Positions 5,673 to 8,459 of a stretch of 8,459 nt of DNA are shown here, one piece after another. Position 1 is the stretch's first letter, and every line of letters begins with the position of its first letter. The position numbers and the translations under genes are program-made. The stretch spans positions 1 to 8,459 of the forward strand of contig RFHX01000357.1 in NCBI GenBank assembly GCA_003695725.1, given 5' to 3'. Source of the stretch: Candidatus Schekmanbacteria bacterium (GTDB taxonomy: Bacteria; Schekmanbacteria; GWA2-38-11; J061). The notes beneath the pieces are model-generated. The model was given only the letters and a program-made list of their open reading frames with translations. It ran no database searches and was not told the origin of the DNA.

Positions 5673-7040
5673 CTAATGTGATGAAAAGAAATTGTTTATT
5701 TCGCTATACTTTCTCAATAAACCATCCCTATCAATGGAACAAAAAACTTCCTTCGTTTTGGTAAAATGACTTTCCTTGTAATTCCATTTGTCTTCTGAAA
5801 TTTTTCCTTCTTCAACTAATCTTTCAAAAAGTTTGGTTCCCGGCAATGGTGAAAATATGCTAAAGGAATAGCTATCCAGTTCGAGCAATTTTGCAAGCTC
5901 AAAGGTTGCGTCAATGTCTTTTTCCGTCTCGCCGGGAAGTCCTATCATAAAAAAACCAGCCACTTTTACATATCTTTTTGCAATTGATACGCTTCTGTAT
6001 ATCTCATCAACACTATATTTTTTCCCCAAAAGAGCCAAAGTTGAAGAAGAACCTGATTCAATACCCAAATCGATTTGCACAAGACCTGCATCCTTCATCA
6101 TTTCAATCTCTTCTTCATTGACCAAATCAACTCTCGTATTTATTTGCCATTTGAAACCGGGAAGCTCTCTCTTTATTAAACTGCAAAATTTCTCAACCCA
6201 TTTTCTGTTTATGTTGAAGGTACTGTCTTTGAACCATATTCCTTCAATATTCAAAGAATCTGCCAATTCCTTTATCTTTGAAATGATAATTTCCGGTTTT
6301 CTTCTTCTATCACGCCTTCCCATAGTCTTATTTACTGCACAAAAAGTACACGAATAGGGGCATCCTCTTCCTGCTATCATTGATATTCCTCTTATACCTC
6401 TTAAATCTTGATTGTACTTAATATAATTTTCAGCAGGGAAAAGACTGTAGTCTGCAAGGGGAATTTTATCGAGATTCTCAATCAATTCTGCTCTCTCAGA
6501 TATTATTGGACTGCTATTATCATTAAAACAGATTCCCTGATTCAATTCTTTAAGATAAGTCAAATCCTTCTTGTTTTTTATGGCATTATATATTTCATAA
6601 AGGGCATATTCTCCTTCACCTCTTACGACAAAATCAACTACATCATTTTTCAGCACACTTGCAGGCATAACCGTTGGATGTACTCCTCCAAGTACAACAA
6701 TAGACGAAGGAGAAACTTTTTTAACAATTTCTGCAATTTTCAGTGATTCAAATATCGTGGCGCTCATTGCAGTAATCCCAACTATTTCAGGAGTGAGACG
6801 GGAAATTTCATCTTCAACCTCTTCATCAGTCATAAACAGTCCCGGTATATCCAAGACAGAGGTTTCAATACCATTACTATTGAGAAAGGTGGCAAGTTCA
6901 GATATGCCTAATGGAGGCTCAAAGGCAACAGCATACATATTGCCCCTCTTAATCCATCCCATAAAGGATGAAAACCTTTCTTTCAATTCATCTCTGTTAA
7001 AATACGGCGGATTTATCAATAGAATCATAATATATTTCAT
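5673..7040 (-). CDS. B12-binding-domain radical SAM protein of unknown function
   Basis: Numbered from the chosen start, this is a 455-residue protein. Residues 1 to about 150 form a B12-binding-like Rossmann domain, with INPP at 9-12, GITAMSAT at 88-95, LGGVHPT at 117-123 and RGEGE at 140-144. It lacks the DxHxxG motif of base-off cobalamin binders. Residues about 215-430 form a radical SAM domain: C227, C231 and C234 in GCPYSCTFC would hold the [4Fe-4S] cluster, followed by DLGIESGSSSTL and FFMIGLPGETEKDI. The layout matches the BchE/HpnJ/P-methylase group, which perform methylations, cyclisations or ring rearrangements; nothing here names the substrate. The frame opens at TTG 7133, but ATG 7040 (or ATG 7028) places the start just before the first beta strand. 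No strong Shine-Dalgarno site decides between them. It is divergent from ferritin and is transcribed alone or into a 467-base gap. Confidence 0.85.
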   Translation of the reverse strand: MKYIMILLINPPYFNRDELKERFSSFMGWIKRGNMYAVAFEPPLGISELATFLNSNGIETSVLDIPGLFMTDEEVEDEISRLTPEIVGITAMSATIFESLKIAEIVKKVSPSSIVVLGGVHPTVMPASVLKNDVVDFVVRGEGEYALYEIYNAIKNKKDLTYLKELNQGICFNDNSSPIISERAELIENLDKIPLADYSLFPAENYIKYNQDLRGIRGISMIAGRGCPYSCTFCAVNKTMGRRDRRRKPEIIISKIKELADSLNIEGIWFKDSTFNINRKWVEKFCSLIKRELPGFKWQINTRVDLVNEEEIEMMKDAGLVQIDLGIESGSSSTLALLGKKYSVDEIYRSVSIAKRYVKVAGFFMIGLPGETEKDIDATFELAKLLELDSYSFSIFSPLPGTKLFERLVEEGKISEDKWNYKESHFTKTKEVFCSIDRDGLLRKYSEINNFFSSH

Positions 7041-7153
7041 TAGCATAAATGTCTTTTTTTCGCCATAAGAAGCAATCCAAGAATTTATAAGATTGATTTT
7101 TCCTCCAAAAAGATTAAAAAAGGGATAATTCAAACTTTTAAGGGGGTCTATTT
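7041..7153. promoter_or_regulatory. Divergent control region between radical SAM and ferritin genes
   Basis: This 113-base gap must hold promoters for both directions. On the minus strand TATAAA (plus bases 7084-7089) is a possible -10 element without a convincing -35. On the plus strand TTGATT (7093-7098) could pair with a poor TAAAAA at 7115-7120, and GATAAT (7124-7129) has no partner at the right distance. I could not find a convincing Fur or PerR box, although ferritin genes are often under such control. AGGGGG at 7141-7146 is the ferritin Shine-Dalgarno site. Confidence 0.4.
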
Positions 7154-7660
7154 ATGATAAGTAAAAAAATGGCTAAAGCACTAAATGATCATTTAAATAA
7201 AGAGATCTATTCTGCATACCTATATCTTTCTATGCAGGCATATTCAGAAAATGCAGGGTTAAAAGGTTTCGCAAATTGGTTTAATGTTCAAGTACAGGAA
7301 GAGCTTTTTCATGCACAAAAAGTATATAAATATATTTTAGACCAAGGGGAAAGAGTAATACTTGAAGAAATAGAAAAACCCGAAAGCAACTTCAAATCTC
7401 CTGCTGACCTTTTCAATAAAACTTTGGAACATGAAAAAGCTGTCACCGCTCGAATCAATAAACTTGTAGATTTGGCAAAGAAAGAAAATGACCATGCTAC
7501 AGAAGGAATGCTCCAATGGTTTGTCTCCGAGCAAGTAGAAGAAGAAACATCTGTAAATGACATAATTCAGCAGTTGAAACTTATTGGGAAGGACGGAAGC
7601 GGGCTTTTTATGCTCGATAGAGAGCTTGGACAAAGGACATTCACTGCTCCTGCCGAATAG
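7154..7660 (+). CDS. ftnA: Bacterial non-heme ferritin (FtnA type)
   Basis: A 168-residue subunit, close to the usual length of bacterial ferritins, expected to form a 24-subunit cytoplasmic shell that oxidises Fe(II) and stores iron as a ferric mineral. The ferroxidase residues fall at the same numbers as in E. coli FtnA: E17, Y24, E50, H53, E94 and Q127. The extra site C glutamates E49, E126, E129 and E130 are also present, so a complete three-iron centre is predicted. There is no Met ligand pattern of bacterioferritin, so it is probably heme-free. The start is the ATG at 7154, seven bases after AGGGGG. pyrE follows after 34 bases and may share the transcript. The gene diverges from the radical SAM gene. 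Whether it is iron-regulated cannot be read from the upstream sequence. Confidence 0.95.
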   Translation: MISKKMAKALNDHLNKEIYSAYLYLSMQAYSENAGLKGFANWFNVQVQEELFHAQKVYKYILDQGERVILEEIEKPESNFKSPADLFNKTLEHEKAVTARINKLVDLAKKENDHATEGMLQWFVSEQVEEETSVNDIIQQLKLIGKDGSGLFMLDRELGQRTFTAPAE

Positions 7661-7694
7661 CTTAACATAAAAGATTGTAAAGGACTTGGAAAAA

Positions 7695-8246
7695 ATGAGA
7701 GAGGAACTACTTGAGATTATACGAAAGGAATCCCTACAGTTTGGGGAATTTATTTTAGCATCAGGTAAAAAAAGCAATTATTATATCGATATAAGAAAAA
7801 CCTCACTACATCCCAAGGGATTAAAGCTGATATCCCATCTTATTTATTCTATGATAAAAGATTTGGAGATAGACTCCATAGGGGGACCTACGATTGGCGC
7901 TGACCCTATAGTAGCAGGCGTTACAATGTTAAGTGCCGACACAAAAAAGCCTATAGGAGGCTTTTTGATAAGAAAAGATAAGAAATTGCATGGAACAGGG
8001 AAAAAAATAGAAGGATGTTTTTATAAGGGAATAAAAGTGGTAATCGTGGAAGATGTAGTTACTTCCGGAGGCTCCACTCTCAATGCCATACGGTCTGTTG
8101 AGGAAGAAGGCGGAAAAGTGGAAATAGTGATTGCTGTTGTTGACAGAATGCAGGGCGGAAAAGAAAATATTGAAAGAGAAGGATATAGATTTTTCTCTCT
8201 TTTTACAAGTGATGAGATACTGGGAAATTCACTTTCAACAAAGTAA
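7695..8246 (+). CDS. pyrE: Orotate phosphoribosyltransferase
   Basis: A 183-residue enzyme that joins orotate to PRPP to give orotidine 5'-monophosphate, the fifth step of de novo pyrimidine synthesis, as a cytoplasmic dimer. The orotate/PRPP loop SGKKSNYYID is at 23-32. GGPTIGADPI near 63-72 matches the family pattern. The flexible catalytic loop RKDKKLHG is at 93-100, and the PRPP-binding signature VVIVEDVVTSGGST lies at 115-128 with its two acidic residues. A TTG at 7686 would add three residues, but AAAGGA at 7679-7684 is one base from it and ten bases from the ATG at 7695, so the ATG is preferred. It lies 34 bases after ferritin, and a probable terminator follows 6 bases past its stop. 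No other pyrimidine gene is in the window. Confidence 0.95.
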   Translation: MREELLEIIRKESLQFGEFILASGKKSNYYIDIRKTSLHPKGLKLISHLIYSMIKDLEIDSIGGPTIGADPIVAGVTMLSADTKKPIGGFLIRKDKKLHGTGKKIEGCFYKGIKVVIVEDVVTSGGSTLNAIRSVEEEGGKVEIVIAVVDRMQGGKENIEREGYRFFSLFTSDEILGNSLSTK

Positions 8247-8252
8247 ATAAAT

Positions 8253-8284
8253 GCTTCTATTAGTGGGGGGTAGAAGTTTTCTTT
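8253..8284 (+). terminator. Probable intrinsic terminator after pyrE
   Basis: CTTCTA at 8254-8259 pairs with TAGAAG at 8271-8276, extended by one G-T pair, around an 11-base loop containing six consecutive G. The stem is followed by TTTTCTTTC. The stem is short and the loop large, so this is less convincing than the terminator at 604-638, but its place just after the pyrE stop supports it. From here to the window end (8285-8459) I see only AT-rich sequence without a supportable gene. Confidence 0.55.
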
Positions 8285-8459
8285 CTTCTGTGAAATACTG
8301 AGTTTTCATAAGAATTCTGCATAACTTTAAAAGAAAGCTTAAATCCCCTGACAACAATATTCAATATTCTTAAAAAATAGAAAAAATAAATAAAATACTC
8401 TTTTTTGATTTCATATCTTCTCATCATATATTTCTTCGATGGAAATATATCACTCAATA

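Noticed and set aside
5914-6357. 147-codon plus-strand frame inside the radical SAM gene
   Set aside because: It is antisense to the radical SAM domain, whose motifs are clear. The translation is low-complexity and serine-, isoleucine- and phenylalanine-rich.
5673-7133. TTG at 7133 as the radical SAM start, giving 486 residues
   Set aside because: It would place the start only about 20 bases from the divergent ferritin start and add a 31-residue segment that precedes the first beta strand and fits no domain. ATG 7040 or 7028 agrees better with the family's N-terminus.
7337-7777. 146-codon minus-strand frame across ferritin and pyrE
   Set aside because: It is antisense to two well-supported genes with intact catalytic residues and has no recognisable domain.
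8260-8457. Minus-strand frame of 65 codons at the right end
   Set aside because: It begins with a TTG at the window edge, is dominated by AT-derived F, I, K and Y residues, and lies across the pyrE terminator. I cannot tell it from chance, though it could be the end of a gene from beyond the window.

Overview
The window comes from an AT-rich bacterial genome (roughly one third G+C by eye) with short intergenic gaps and Shine-Dalgarno sites of the AGGAGG type. A ferredoxin, a radical SAM protein with a B12-binding-like domain and a bacterial ferritin suggest an anaerobe or microaerophile. LemA and TPM proteins occur in many phyla, so I cannot name the lineage from the sequence.

Layout. At the left end (1-640) a tandem pair of 64-codon excisionase-type helix-turn-helix genes reads rightward. 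A possible sigma-70 promoter precedes the pair and a clear intrinsic terminator follows it. From 5205 down to 649 six genes read leftward: a SucC-like and a SucD-like CoA-ligase pair, a small 2[4Fe-4S] ferredoxin, a nucleotidyltransferase-fold protein, a secreted or membrane-anchored TPM-domain protein and a LemA protein. Gaps are short and one pair overlaps. A good promoter lies just upstream of the sucC-like gene, so all six may form one operon, or two groups may simply be adjacent (CoA ligase plus ferredoxin; nucleotidyltransferase, TPM and LemA). Positions 5206-5672 hold that promoter plus what looks like the remnant of a coding sequence. A B12-type radical SAM gene reads leftward (to 5673). 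Divergent from it are a ferritin gene and pyrE, 34 bases apart, with a probable terminator after pyrE.

How the genes may work together. The CoA-ligase pair keeps the phosphohistidine and ATP-grasp framework of succinyl-CoA synthetase. At the positions that contact the substrate it resembles ATP-citrate lyase and citryl-CoA synthetase instead. Together with the ferredoxin this points to organic-acid activation in a ferredoxin-dependent central pathway, possibly a reductive TCA variant; this is inference. The nucleotidyltransferase, TPM and LemA genes look like an envelope-associated module of unknown role. Ferritin stores iron, and PyrE makes orotidine monophosphate for pyrimidine synthesis.

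The points most worth a second look are the CoA ligase's altered substrate site, the sharply bounded near-identity of the two helix-turn-helix genes, the ferredoxin's changed cysteine spacing, the Asp-to-Asn change in the nucleotidyltransferase motif, and the degraded reading frame behind the radical SAM gene. I see no CRISPR array, insertion sequence, tRNA or rRNA.
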